A DNA stretch of 64,000 bases, from NCBI GenBank assembly GCA_937775295.1, contig CALKBZ010000032.1, forward strand, positions 1 through 64,000, read 5' to 3'. This DNA comes from an uncultured Opitutales bacterium. GTDB taxonomy: Bacteria; Verrucomicrobiota; Verrucomicrobiia; Opitutales; Coraliomargaritaceae. The notes below the pieces were generated by a model that worked only from the letters and a program-made list of their open reading frames with translations, searched no databases and had not been told where the DNA came from. Shown here in pieces: positions 19,413 to 27,378 of the stretch. The stretch's first letter is position 1; each line of letters opens with the position of its first letter. Both the position numbers and the translations under genes were made by a program.

Positions 19413-19914
19413 CTATAGCTATGGTGAGTTTGAGGGCGATGGCCGTGACTTTGCTTCGGAGTCCGATGATCGCACTGATTATTCGGTCGCAGTGTTCTGG
19501 GAATTGAACGGCCTGGGCTTTTCAAATCGTGCGTATTCTGTCAAACAAGCGTCTGTCTATCGCCAAGCGCGGGTAGTGGAAGCTTAAGTCCGAGCGGATG
19601 TGTCATCAGAGGTGAAGTTGGCTTTGGACGCCATCGTACATTTTGAGATGCAGTTCAAGGTATTGACGCGCGCCGTGGATCGCGCCCGTCTTTCGTATCA
19701 GCTGACACGTGACCGTGTGTTTGAAAATCACGGCGAGCCACTGGATGCGCTCCAATCGATGCGTATGCTCGAAGACGCCGAGAAGATGATGGCGAAGGCG
19801 ACCGCGCGCTACAATCTCGCCCAGTTGCGACTGTTGACGGTATCAGGTGGCGTAGTCGATGCAGAGGCGGTGCAGTCGGGGGCTGTTCTTTTCACCAGGG
19901 ACTTGCGGATCTAA
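19396..19914 (+). pseudogene. C-terminal fragment of a TolC-family outer-membrane efflux protein
   Basis: The frame starting PTVAANYSYGEFEGDGRDFA is broken by a TAA at 19585-19587 and then continues to 19914 with ATARYNLAQLRLLTVSGG. That segment, with preceding DAEKMM and RVFENHGEPLDALQ, is typical of the last helical repeat of TolC proteins (ARYNYNLALLRLLTATG type). It is fused by a deletion to the efflux adaptor remnant. A second copy of its 3' end lies at 21705-21840. Confidence 0.7.
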
Positions 19915-20226
19915 TCAAACACTGGCCGCCAAGTCGGATTGGAAATGTCCGGTCGGCGTTGGGCTTCTGGAAATCTCTGAAGGTCTTTCGCTTTTTTAGG
20001 CGATGGTTTGCCCCTCGTTGCGTATGAAATCGCGGATACTTGTAATCCTGTCGGCGGTGCTGAATTTGGCTGAAATGTGTGGCAAATTGACTCTTTTTAG
20101 AGCTAAGTGCAAATGACGGAAAATAAGAATTCGAAATTCCAGGAGATCGTTTTGTTGGTTATCAGTGGTTTACGTCTCCTTCGCGCTTCCCGTGAGCGTT
20201 GTAGGGAAAGTAAAGGAAAGTAAGAT
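19915..20226. other. intergenic stretch, nothing intact
   Basis: No gene is supported. A 36-codon open frame begins at about 20113 (MTENKNSKFQEIVLLVISGL) but has no recognisable features. The stretch separates the TolC fragment from the broken ATP-binding protein gene on the opposite strand. Confidence 0.35.
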
Positions 20227-21695
20227 TCATGTGGCCCAGTGTGGTATGTAGCGGGCGAATTTTATGGACTGGTTTTGTTCCGCAGGGGCGATGAGGCTTT
20301 GCCTTTTAGCTGCGGTGAAGATTTTGCTGATGGATGCGCTTTTTTCCGCAGAGAGGCCAAAGCGTTCCCGCAGGCTTTCGTTCGTCATATAATCGTGCAT
20401 CAGATAGCGGAGGCAGGCGTGAAGGTAGCAGGCATGAACACGTTCGGTGGCGCTCATCTCTTCAAAGTCCTTATGGGCAAACAGAACGGACCGTGTGTGC
20501 TCAGGAGTGGTTTGAAAGATCGGTGCCGGAAGCTGAAAGACTTCGGTTTGATGCACGACCTTGTCGATGCCAGAGCCTCGCTCTTCGCAGATGCCGACAC
20601 GTCGCATGAGGGATGCGAGTGCTTCGTTGCGAGATTTCGGGGGTGAATCGAGGAAGCGGTCTGTGTCGATGAGTGGATTGCTCGGATTTTTTATTTCGAG
20701 GCGGTTGTCGAAAATTTCGATCATCGGCCCCGTGCCTGTTTGCGCGAAGTCTTGGTGGATGAGCGCATTAGCTACGAGCTCACGGATTGCGATCTCGGGG
20801 AACATGGGCACTTTTTTACGAAGCGCAGTGCCGAGGACTTCGTTGTGCGGAATTCGCGCATTGATGAAGCCTATCAGGCCCTCAAAGCCATTCGCGTAAC
20901 CACGGTTGCCGATTTGTTCATGCAGGGTCTCCATGCGATTGTTTCCCTTGTAGTGAATCACGCGAAGCGCTTTGCGATTTAGAGTGGGGAACGACGAAAG
21001 CTGCTTGGCGAACAGCAGCGCCCCAAGATTCAAGAGATTCCATGAGCCGTCATCGGAACGGGCAATCAGTAACTCCTTCTCTAATCGTTCAATCATGCGA
21101 TCTCGATTCGTGGGCAGATCGAGCCCCATTAAATCAAAGTAAGCGGGGTAATCGAGTCATCGAACCACCTCTGCTGCACTCACGTGTTCGAGGGCGGGCA
21201 AGCTTTCGAAGGGCGTCTGCTCAAAAACGCGCCAGAGCTTTCGTTCTTTTCTGGATGGTCTTTTAGCTTCTTAGTATGTGAGCCCGCGACTCGGATGTAT
21301 TCGACGCCTCGAAACTGCACTGGGCTTTGTTGCGCACGTGGAATTTCGAGTAATACCACCCGAAGTCCATCAATGCTCAATGAATGAAAGGCGAAATCGA
21401 TCTTAGGCGTAAGGAGTCGAAGTAACCAGTTTTCAAGAGCTTCATTGCCGATCTTGTGAGTGTGTGGCTCAAAAGTGGTATCAGCTAGCCGATGCGTTTC
21501 GTCCTCAACTCCCCAAGTCAAATAAGCCATCGTTTTACCTTCGAGCGCAGCGGTATTGGCGAGTGCTGAAAGTCGCTCGCCGATCATCTCAGGATCGGCG
21601 TTGTTGTGCTTAAATTCGACCCATTCCGTTTCATGGGGAAGTTTACGCAACTCTTCAATCAAGCCGATGAGATAGGTGTTCTGTGCGTCAGGCAT
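20227..21695 (-). pseudogene. broken AlbA_2 / ATP-binding transcriptional regulator-like protein (COG2865-type)
   Basis: Two adjacent minus-strand frames form one protein. The first (from the ATG at 21695) holds the AlbA_2 domain (ETEWVEFKHNNADPEMIGER, ALANTAALEGKTMAYLTWGV, then RVAGSHTKKLKDHPEK). The second (to 20227) holds the GHKL-like ATPase part (EIAIRELVANALIHQDF, then GICEERGSGIDKVV) and a winged-helix tail. Between them a base is missing near 21250 (a run of A after the DHPE codons) and an in-frame TGA lies at 21157-21159, so two lesions break it. Intact relatives occur in mobile and defence-associated settings; here it sits between the two TolC fragments. Confidence 0.75.
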
Positions 21696-21704
21696 GCGGT
21701 GGCT

Positions 21705-21840
21705 AGAGCATCGTCAATACGTATCCTCGGAGACGCCGAGAAGATGATGGTGCGGGCGACCGCGCGTTACAATCTCGCCCAGTTACGCCTGTTGACGGTG
21801 GCAGGTGGCGTGATCGATGTAGAATCGGTGCAGTATAGGC
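21705..21840 (+). pseudogene. second copy of the TolC C-terminal fragment
   Basis: The sequence at 21727-21835 closely matches 19771-19880 (GDAEKMMVRATARYNLAQL followed by RLLTVAGGVIDVESVQ). Both copies stop being similar shortly after the VESVQ/EAVQ codons. The pair brackets the broken ATP-binding protein gene. Whether this is a duplication made during insertion or the remains of two tandem TolC genes cannot be decided here. Confidence 0.65.
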
Positions 21841-21946
21841 GGGGCTGGATTTGCCACGAATGCGGTGCGGGACGCAGCTGTGCGACCTTGTCGAACATAC
21901 CTGAACTTGCCGCTTGCGCTGTTGGATTTGGGTGGCACTGTGCCGT

Positions 21947-22342
<396 letters not shown>

Positions 22343-22356
22343 CTTTTTGAAACCGA

Positions 22357-22427
22357 GCTGAGAGATAGAGAGCTGCAGGCTTAGGCTTGAGGGCTGAGGT
22401 GGGAGGCCTGAGGAGTGAGGGCCGTGG
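22357..22427. repeat. degenerate 7-bp-period purine-rich tract
   Basis: About ten units in exact 7-base register follow rnpB: gagctga, gagatag, agagctg, caggctt, aggcttg, agggctg, aggtggg, aggcctg, aggagtg, agggccg. The common core is AGG plus four variable bases. It resembles in period and purine bias the large array at 56803-57131. The rest of the interval to 22650 shows no gene; a TTGACA at 22598-22603 may be the -35 element for rpsT. Confidence 0.45.
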
Positions 22428-22650
22428 CAGTTCTTTCTATCGGGAGCCCGGCAGCGTTATGATGCCCTCGGGCACACCGGTGGGCCCTGCGTTGTGCCAG
22501 TTGTCGTTATTGAACGTCGGTGTGCTGTGAGACGGCCAGTTCTATCATACCATGCAGGTATAATTAAATCATGAGCCGTTTTCTGAGATTTTCTCACTTG
22601 ACAGTTCTTTTTCTAGCACGCACTTTCCCGCTTTTTAACTTTTTATAGAC

Positions 22651-22908
22651 ATGGCTAACACTAAATCAGCACTTAAATATATCCGTAAAACGGAGACTCG
22701 CACACTTCGTAATCGTCAGGTGAAGACTCGCCTCAAGACGCTTGCCAAGAAGATCCAATCTGCTGTTGAAGCGAAAGACAAGGACGCCCTTGTTGCAGTT
22801 TCGAAGGAATACATCTCCGCTCTTGATAAGGCTGGTAAGAATGGCCTGGTACACCACAATAAGATTGCACGCCACAAAGCACGTTGTGCTGCGTTGATTG
22901 CTGCGTAG
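22651..22908 (+). CDS. rpsT: 30S ribosomal protein S20
   Basis: The 85-residue basic protein begins MANTKSALKYIRKTETRTLR and has the S20 pattern of three long helices with KTRLKTLAKKI and the C-terminal HHNKIARHKARC. It binds 16S rRNA early in small-subunit assembly. It has its own terminator 22 bases after the stop. No strong Shine-Dalgarno is seen before the ATG, which is common for this gene. Confidence 0.97.
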   Translation: MANTKSALKYIRKTETRTLRNRQVKTRLKTLAKKIQSAVEAKDKDALVAVSKEYISALDKAGKNGLVHHNKIARHKARCAALIAA

Positions 22909-22929
22909 TTTTACTATTTTTTTCTAATA

Positions 22930-22964
22930 TGCCCTCGGATTGCTTGTCGATCCGGGGGCATTTT
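22930..22964 (+). terminator. rho-independent terminator after rpsT
   Basis: The stem tgccctcggat/atccgggggca (22930-22940 with 22950-22960) allows one G-U pair, has a nine-base loop and is followed by TTTT. It overlaps the possible upstream start (22940) of the next gene and so argues for the later start there. Confidence 0.85.
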
Positions 22965-22987
22965 GTATAGTTAAGCCAATCAGTATT

Positions 22988-23830
22988 ATGAGTCAGGCAC
23001 GTAAGCAGAATTCGATCGGATTTCCTCCCGGTATGTTGGCAGATACTCCCTTTCGCATGCCTGTCATCGGCGAGTCGGATGGCTGGATCGCAGTCGAGAA
23101 GCCGATTGGAGTCGGGATGCGTGAGCATCCTTGGGATGCGGGCGTGCCGGACATGGATGCGGCGCTGAATCAGCAGCTCCAAGCTGAAAAGCCAGAGCTC
23201 GTGAAGCGCGGGGCGACCTTGTTTGGCTCAGCGTATTATCTCGATCCTGCGATTTCAGGGGTGGCGCTGTTTGCCAAAAATCGCGACAGCCTGACTGAGT
23301 TAAAGAACCTAGTGGGCTCTGCCGAACTGCGCTACCGGTTTTTCTTTGTCACCAAGGCGCGGGCGGCGCGCGGTGCGCGTGCGCTGGTCGCAGATGCACC
23401 GTTGATGCCGCATAATACCAAACCCAAAATGATTCCTTCCTCCGCAAAGGGTAAGAAGTCGACGACTGAGTTTAAGTTGTTGTCCGAATCGAGCTTAGGC
23501 TGGGCCTTGTGGGAAGCGACGACGTCATTCCTGCGCCCGCATCAAGTGCGCGTGCATGCGGCGGTGCAGGAATTGCCTGTGATGGGCGATGTCCTCTACG
23601 CTGGACCAGAGGCGCCACTACTGAGTACGCTCTTGCCAAATAAACGCACTTCAGGGATTAAATTCCCGGTGTTGGATGGATTGGCGCTGCATTTACGTGA
23701 AGTTGTCTTGCCCGCATCTGGCGAAGAGGCTGCTACAGTTTCACTGCGAGCAGAGTTGCCGCGCCATTTTCGAGTCATGCTGCAGCGCATGCAGCTGCCC
23801 CTCCCCGAAGCGGAGGCCGCTGAAGCCTAG
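22988..23830 (+). CDS. RluA-family pseudouridine synthase, divergent active-site motif
   Basis: The family isomerises uridine to pseudouridine in rRNA or tRNA. The 280-residue protein has the fold markers [13 protein letters not shown] (about 32-44), the catalytic Asp in [16 protein letters not shown] (Asp at 86) and [20 protein letters not shown] near 200. The usual H-R-L-D-x-x-T-S-G is changed to Y-Y-L-D-P-A-I-S-G, so the conserved Arg before the Asp is missing. The ATG at 22988 is chosen because the earlier in-frame codon lies inside the rpsT terminator. Target RNA is unknown. Confidence 0.8.
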   Translation: MSQARKQNSIGFPPGMLADTPFRMPVIGESDGWIAVEKPIGVGMREHPWDAGVPDMDAALNQQLQAEKPELVKRGATLFGSAYYLDPAISGVALFAKNRDSLTELKNLVGSAELRYRFFFVTKARAARGARALVADAPLMPHNTKPKMIPSSAKGKKSTTEFKLLSESSLGWALWEATTSFLRPHQVRVHAAVQELPVMGDVLYAGPEAPLLSTLLPNKRTSGIKFPVLDGLALHLREVVLPASGEEAATVSLRAELPRHFRVMLQRMQLPLPEAEAAEA

Positions 23831-23925
23831 CTCGGGAATTCTCGAAATCTCAGAAAACGCTTTACACCAGTCGATTTCTTCGACTTTTTAGCCTTTTTCT
23901 AAAATCACACAGTACAAATATTTCC

Positions 23926-24021
23926 ATGGGTAACCTAAAAAAGAAGCGTCGTCTCAAGATGAACAACCACAAACGTCGTAAGCGTCTGAAGTCCAATCGC
24001 CACAAGAAGAAGGCTTGGTAG
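23926..24021 (+). CDS. very small basic protein of the bS22 / AURKAIP1-COX24 type
   Basis: The 31-residue protein starts [20 protein letters not shown] and ends HKKKAW. More than half its residues are Lys or Arg. The pattern [25 protein letters not shown] is that of the COX24/AURKAIP1 family, which includes the mycobacterial ribosomal protein bS22. A role on the ribosome is the family expectation. A hairpin terminator follows at 24067, supporting a real single-gene transcript. Confidence 0.8.
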   Translation: MGNLKKKRRLKMNNHKRRKRLKSNRHKKKAW

Positions 24022-24066
24022 TTCGTTTGACGAGGTTCGAGTAATTTTCTCGATCATTATTTTCAA

Positions 24067-24096
24067 AGCGGTTCTCTGTTTCAGGGAGCCGCTTTT
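24067..24096 (+). terminator. rho-independent terminator after the bS22-like gene
   Basis: The stem agcggttctctg/cagggagccgct contains G-U pairs, has a short loop (ttt) and is followed by TTTT. Confidence 0.85.
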
Positions 24097-24267
24097 GTTT
24101 GCATGGATCGCACTTTTTGGGGCGGGACGTGACTCGGCTCAGATAGGTCGATGCGTAGCTAGGCTCTATTCGAGCGCTTAGCAATCACGCGCAGCGCGGC
24201 AGTGTTCCTGTAGTCGAGCCAGTCAGCGACGTCGTCACGCACGTCTGGCGCATCACTGGGCTCGACT

Positions 24268-24537
24268 CTAGCGGAAAATCGCTAATGCGGCAGCACTCTC
24301 GTAGATCAGCCAGCCGAGTGTGAGCACCAGCACCAGTGTAAATACGATTCGCAACCAGCGTCTGCGTTTTCGGGGTAGATCGAAATGTGAGAAGTTGCGA
24401 CCTCTGACCGATGGTTGCGCTAAATAGCTACCGAAGTTGCCGCGGAACGCGTGTTCGTGGCCGGTCTGCTTTGGCAGCGTGAAGGCTCCGGCATATTGGG
24501 AGCGGCGGTAGCGCCACTTGTAATAAAGGTGGATCAT
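24268..24537 (-). CDS. small membrane protein of unknown function
   Basis: The 89-residue protein has a basic, aromatic-rich N-terminal half (MIHLYYKWRYRRSQYAGAF) and one clear C-terminal membrane helix (about 62-84, LRIVFTLVLVLTLGWLIYES) preceded by RKRRRW, a positive-inside anchor. I do not recognise the family. It diverges from panB. Evidence for coding is the clean membrane segment and the lack of a competing frame. Confidence 0.5.
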   Translation of the reverse strand: MIHLYYKWRYRRSQYAGAFTLPKQTGHEHAFRGNFGSYLAQPSVRGRNFSHFDLPRKRRRWLRIVFTLVLVLTLGWLIYESAAALAIFR

Positions 24538-24678
24538 TGCGAGGCGGCGGTCAATTCAGCTGGTATTTTCGATACTTTGTGGTGATAACTTCTGCGACGA
24601 CAAATGATTGTCTAAACTGCGAAGTTGACCATGATTTGTGGCTGCTGAACTTTTTTAATCAATGCAAATTCCTTTATC

Positions 24679-25455
24679 GTGAGAATTTCTACACAAACTA
24701 TTTCCCTACTGAAGGGTGAACGGCCGATTGTCGCTGTCACCGCATACGATGCGATCATCGCTCGCTATGCGGACGAGGCGGGTGTCGACCTGATTCTAGT
24801 GGGCGACTCCGTTGGCACCACACAATTGGGCTTCGAGACCACTATTCCGGTGACGCTCGACATGATGCTACACCACACCGCGGCGGTGGCGCGTGCCCAG
24901 CCGAAGGCACTGGTGGTCGCCGACATTCCGTTCGCGGTCGCGCATGGCGACTTCGCCGACCTTTTGAGTGCATGCTGCCGTTTGATGCAAGAGGCCGGCG
25001 CTGAGGCGATCAAGATCGAAGGCGGCGCAGCGATGGCGCCCACGATCGAGCGTCTGACGCGCGCGGGCATTCCTGTGCTGGCTCATATTGGCTTACTGCC
25101 GCAGCAGTTTCACCAACTCGGCGGCTATCGAAAGTTTGGTCGTAGTGAGGCGGAGAAGGTTATGTTGGTGGACGATGCCTTGGCACTGGAGCAGGTTGGC
25201 TGCTTTGCAGTGATCTGCGAGATGGTCGATGGCCCGGTGGCAGGCGCGATTGCGCAGGCGCTGACCGTGCCACTGATCGGTATCGGTAGTGGCCCGCATT
25301 GTGATGGGCAGATTCTAGTGTCCAATGACCTGCTGGGCATGACCACCGGCTATGTGCCTTCGTTTGTGAAGCGATATGCGCAGCTAGGTGAGCAAGTGAA
25401 AAGTGCCTTCGCGGAATATACCGAAGACGTCAAAAGCGGGAAATTTCCATCGTAA
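24679..25455 (+). CDS. panB: 3-methyl-2-oxobutanoate hydroxymethyltransferase
   Basis: PanB makes ketopantoate from 2-oxoisovalerate and methylenetetrahydrofolate, the first step of pantothenate synthesis. The 258-residue TIM barrel shows [34 protein letters not shown] with the metal-binding Asp, [18 protein letters not shown], and AHIGLLPQ with a following GGYRKFGR. The C-terminal [20 protein letters not shown] is standard. The start is GTG at 24679, giving the normal length. panC and panD are not in the window. Confidence 0.95.
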   Translation: MRISTQTISLLKGERPIVAVTAYDAIIARYADEAGVDLILVGDSVGTTQLGFETTIPVTLDMMLHHTAAVARAQPKALVVADIPFAVAHGDFADLLSACCRLMQEAGAEAIKIEGGAAMAPTIERLTRAGIPVLAHIGLLPQQFHQLGGYRKFGRSEAEKVMLVDDALALEQVGCFAVICEMVDGPVAGAIAQALTVPLIGIGSGPHCDGQILVSNDLLGMTTGYVPSFVKRYAQLGEQVKSAFAEYTEDVKSGKFPS

Positions 25456-25589
25456 TAATATCCGAAAGCTGCCGAAATCGGCATTGATCCATGTTGCTTC
25501 ATCGCTTTATGGGGCAGCCACCCCTTCGGGGTAAAAATGTTTCGTTTCATCTTCTCCGCACTAAGTCTTAATTTTTAATTTTTCTACCT

Positions 25590-26588
25590 ATGAACTGTTG
25601 TATTCTCGGAGCTGGTGCTTGGGGCACTGCCATGGCCTTGCATTTAGATCGTTGCGGACATTCCGTGACCTTAGTCCCTCGCCGTATGGAGCACGCCTTG
25701 GCGATCGCCTCGACGCGTGAAAATACGGACTACCTACCGGGCCATAAGCTGCCGCATTCGATTCAAATTGGTTGCGAGCTTGTGCCGGTTTTGATGGAGG
25801 CGGAAGTGGTCTTTCTCGCCTGTCCCTCCAAGGCGCTGCGCGCCTTGTGCCTGCGCGTGCGTGCGGCCAGCGATGTCGCCTGGCAGCTGAAGCTGTTCCT
25901 AGTGATGTGCAAGGGGCTCGAGCTCGAAAGCTTTAAGGCGCCGTCTGAAATTGTGAATGAGATCTTCCCTGAGGTGGCATGCGGCGCCTTGTCTGGCCCG
26001 ACGTTTGCAGGGGAAGTCGCTGCGGGTAATCCGACGGCTGTGACGCTAGCAGTGGACGCAGACTTCGCGACTGCGGAGTCGTATCAACAAGCCTTTAGTA
26101 ATGCCTCGCTGCGCGCGTATCTGTCGAACGATGTACGCGGCACCGAGTTGGGCGGCACATTGAAGAATGTCTATGCCATCGCCTCGGGCATGTGTGACGG
26201 TTTGCAGCTGGGCGACAATGCTAAGGCGGCGCTACTTACGCGAAGCCTCAATGAGCTGGTGCGGCTAGGGCAATTGCTCGGCGGTCAAAGGGAAACCTTC
26301 TATGGCTTGAGCGGCTTTGGCGATTTGGTGGCGACCTGCTCCGGTAGTTGGAGCCGTAACCGCACTTTTGGCGAACGCGTAGGGCAGGGCGAGACGCCGG
26401 AGTCCATCGTCAGTAGTCAAAAGTCAGTCGTCGAAGGCTACCGTGCCACAGAGTGTATGAAGCGCCTCTGCAGGGAGAAGGGCATGGATGCCCCGATCCT
26501 TTCACAGATCCACGCCATCCTATATGGCGGGCAAGAGCCGTTGTCTGCATTGCAGGCATTAATGAGTCGTGGGCTCAAAGCCGAGTAA
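25590..26588 (+). CDS. gpsA: NAD(P)-dependent glycerol-3-phosphate dehydrogenase
   Basis: GpsA reduces dihydroxyacetone phosphate to sn-glycerol 3-phosphate for phospholipid synthesis. The 332-residue protein has the nucleotide motif [10 protein letters not shown] (residues 7-16), the substrate-binding [12 protein letters not shown], the catalytic Lys in [18 protein letters not shown], and [19 protein letters not shown] with the following FGE segment. Length is normal. It lies 36 bases before the SET-domain gene, so the two may share a transcript. Confidence 0.95.
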   Translation: MNCCILGAGAWGTAMALHLDRCGHSVTLVPRRMEHALAIASTRENTDYLPGHKLPHSIQIGCELVPVLMEAEVVFLACPSKALRALCLRVRAASDVAWQLKLFLVMCKGLELESFKAPSEIVNEIFPEVACGALSGPTFAGEVAAGNPTAVTLAVDADFATAESYQQAFSNASLRAYLSNDVRGTELGGTLKNVYAIASGMCDGLQLGDNAKAALLTRSLNELVRLGQLLGGQRETFYGLSGFGDLVATCSGSWSRNRTFGERVGQGETPESIVSSQKSVVEGYRATECMKRLCREKGMDAPILSQIHAILYGGQEPLSALQALMSRGLKAE

Positions 26589-26624
26589 GTTTCAAATTTT
26601 ATAAATAAAGGATTCATTATTTCT

Positions 26625-27140
26625 ATGTTAGACCAACCGCTCTGTAAAGTTGACCAATCCTCGATCCATCAACGTGGGCTGTTTGCCACGTGTGATATCG
26701 AAGCAGGCGCCGACATTATCCAATACGTCGGGGAGAAGATTTCCAAAGAAGAGTCCAATCGCCGTGCCCTAGAGTGGGAGGAGCAAGCGCGCACCACTGG
26801 CGAGGGCTTGGTGTATATTTTCGAGCTCGATGACGATTGGGATATTGATGGGCGTTTGGGTGAGAACCCCGCGCGTTACATGAACCACTCCTGTGATGGA
26901 AATTGCGAAGCGTTGAACTGCGAAGGGGAGATTTGGGTCGTCGCACGTAAAGGCATCAAACAGGGTGAAGAATTGGTATATGACTACGGCTATGACATGG
27001 AGCATTTTTTGGATCACCCCTGCGGCTGCGGGGCAGATAAGTGCATCGGCTACATCGTCCGCGAGGACCAACGTAAAAAGGTGAAGAAGCTGATTAAAGG
27101 GCTGAAAAAAAAGTCGAAGAAGCTCTCGAAGCAACCCTAG
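26625..27140 (+). CDS. SET-domain protein (putative protein-lysine methyltransferase)
   Basis: The 171-residue protein is almost only a SET domain: [16 protein letters not shown] at the start, [15 protein letters not shown] (the NHSC motif of the AdoMet/pseudoknot site), [13 protein letters not shown] (the catalytic Tyr region), and a post-SET-like [10 protein letters not shown]. The C-terminus is a Lys-rich tail ([17 protein letters not shown]). Such proteins methylate lysines using AdoMet; in bacteria the targets are seldom known. A Lys-rich H1-like protein at 542-1142 is a possible target, which is speculation. Confidence 0.88.
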   Translation: MLDQPLCKVDQSSIHQRGLFATCDIEAGADIIQYVGEKISKEESNRRALEWEEQARTTGEGLVYIFELDDDWDIDGRLGENPARYMNHSCDGNCEALNCEGEIWVVARKGIKQGEELVYDYGYDMEHFLDHPCGCGADKCIGYIVREDQRKKVKKLIKGLKKKSKKLSKQP

Positions 27141-27378
27141 GCTAAGTCAGCGCTTTCAGGTGCTGCAGACTATTAGTGGCTGCGGATCTAGTCTGGCATG
27201 TCACGACAGCTTAGGAATATCGGCCTAATTAAATTTGCTTCTGGGCATTCTGGTCTATTTTAATATCAAATTATTGTATTAATTGATGCGAGTGACGTAC
27301 TGGATCAATTCTTGCTAATATTTAATGCCCGCCCGCATCGATCGAGATGCCTGAAATTTGCGCAGCCAAGACTTATTA

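Noticed and set aside
22940-22987. Upstream start for the pseudouridine synthase
   Set aside because: The start lies inside the rpsT terminator hairpin and adds no conserved residues.
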